Notes under the pieces: model-generated
Seen by the model: only the letters and a program-made list of their open reading frames with translations
What the model was told of the DNA's origin: nothing
The model's database searches: none
Made by a program: the position numbers and the translations under genes
NCBI GenBank assembly: GCA_938021675.1
Contig: CALIFY010000005.1
Coordinates: 1 to 64,000, forward strand
DNA: 64,000 nt
From: an uncultured Acidimicrobiales bacterium
GTDB taxonomy: Bacteria; Actinomycetota; Acidimicrobiia; Acidimicrobiales; SZUA-35
Direction: 5' to 3'
In this document: piece by piece, positions 63,678-64,000 of the stretch
How the letters are laid out: the number at the start of each line of letters is the position of its first letter
Position numbering within the stretch: the stretch's first letter is position 1

Positions 63678-64000
63678 GGGTCGACTCCTCTCCATTCGTG
63701 GCCTGTAACTCGTAGTGATAAAAGCCCTGGCCTGATTTGCGTCCAAGTTGACCGGCGTCGACGAGCTTCTTCAGCAGCGGTGCCGGTCGGTATTTCGAAT
63801 CGTTGAAACTCTCGTGGAGCACCATGATCGAGTTGACGATGGTGTCGAGGCCGATGAGGTCGGCGGTTTCCAGCGGACCCATAGGGTGACCGAAGCACCC
63901 CTTGAAGATGCGATCGACATCGGATGCCGAGCAGACTTGATCCTGCACGCAGTAGGCCGCTTCGTTGATGGTGAGCATGAGCACTCGGTTCGTCACGAAC
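63670..64000 (-). CDS. 3-hydroxyacyl-CoA dehydrogenase-like protein, FkbK-like, C-terminal part
   Basis: C-terminal helical domain of a 3-hydroxyacyl-CoA dehydrogenase. [34 protein letters not shown] and [11 protein letters not shown] are classic for HbdA/FkbK proteins. The N-terminal NAD-binding Rossmann domain lies beyond the right edge, so the gene is incomplete here; the GTG at 63996 is an internal Val, not the start. FkbK-type enzymes oxidise the 3-hydroxyl of glyceryl- or seryl-ACP on the route to methoxymalonyl or aminomalonyl-ACP. It overlaps the carrier protein gene by 8 nt. Confidence 0.88.
   Translation of the reverse strand, partial: FVTNRVLMLTINEAAYCVQDQVCSASDVDRIFKGCFGHPMGPLETADLIGLDTIVNSIMVLHESFNDSKYRPAPLLKKLVDAGQLGRKSGQGFYHYELQATNGEESTHG

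Overview
The window looks like chromosomal DNA of a high-GC Gram-positive bacterium (Actinomycetota, perhaps Acidimicrobiia; this is inference). The signs are GC-rich codon use, GTG/TTG starts, several genes whose start codon lies only 6-9 nt after a TANNNT -10 box (a leaderless arrangement), and an actinobacterial gene set (CYP124/125-like P450, CobC-type aminotransferase, CGNR and IclR regulators). I found no tRNA, rRNA, CRISPR array, insertion sequence or phage gene.

Left part (1-23.5 kb) is mostly housekeeping and catabolism: an inositol-monophosphatase-like enzyme, an unknown protein, the RNA helicase HrpA, a SHOCT-like small protein, a glutamate-1-semialdehyde-aminomutase-like aminotransferase, a P450, a Bcp-type peroxiredoxin with an in-frame TGA exactly at the catalytic cysteine (candidate selenoprotein), ValS, a cyclopropane-fatty-acid synthase, three cobalamin genes (cobC-like, cobQ, cbiB), an EamA exporter divergent from a CGNR zinc-finger regulator with two matching operators between them, a PaaI thioesterase, a small membrane-anchored protein, and an operon of IclR regulator, P450, and LigA/LigB extradiol dioxygenase.

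Right part (about 23.9-64 kb, running off the right edge) is a hybrid NRPS-PKS biosynthetic cluster. A minus-strand operon reads: FkbK-like dehydrogenase (cut by the edge), FkbJ-like carrier protein, NRPS A-PCP-C-A-PCP, CocE/NonD hydrolase with an N-terminal TubC-type docking domain, FAAL-ACP-C-A(with inserted luciferase-like monooxygenase)-PCP, KS-AT-KR-ACP-C-A-PCP, C-A-PCP, KS-AT-KR-ACP and KS-AT-KR-ACP. Most junctions overlap by 4 nt. A convergent plus-strand operon supplies an amino acid:[carrier protein] ligase, a metallophosphoesterase, a type II thioesterase and an FkbI-like acyl-CoA dehydrogenase. A divergent ATP-grasp ligase lies at its left edge.

Specificity codes read by eye suggest glycine, beta-alanine and aspartate for three of the A domains. 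A working model is a lipid-started chain: fatty acyl, oxidised Gly, C2, beta-Ala, Asp, an unusual C2 unit, C2. The aa:CP ligase, carrier protein, FkbK-like and FkbI-like enzymes together could make an aminomalonyl- (or hydroxy-/methoxymalonyl-) ACP extender for the PKS whose AT has atypical motifs. No integrated thioesterase is present.
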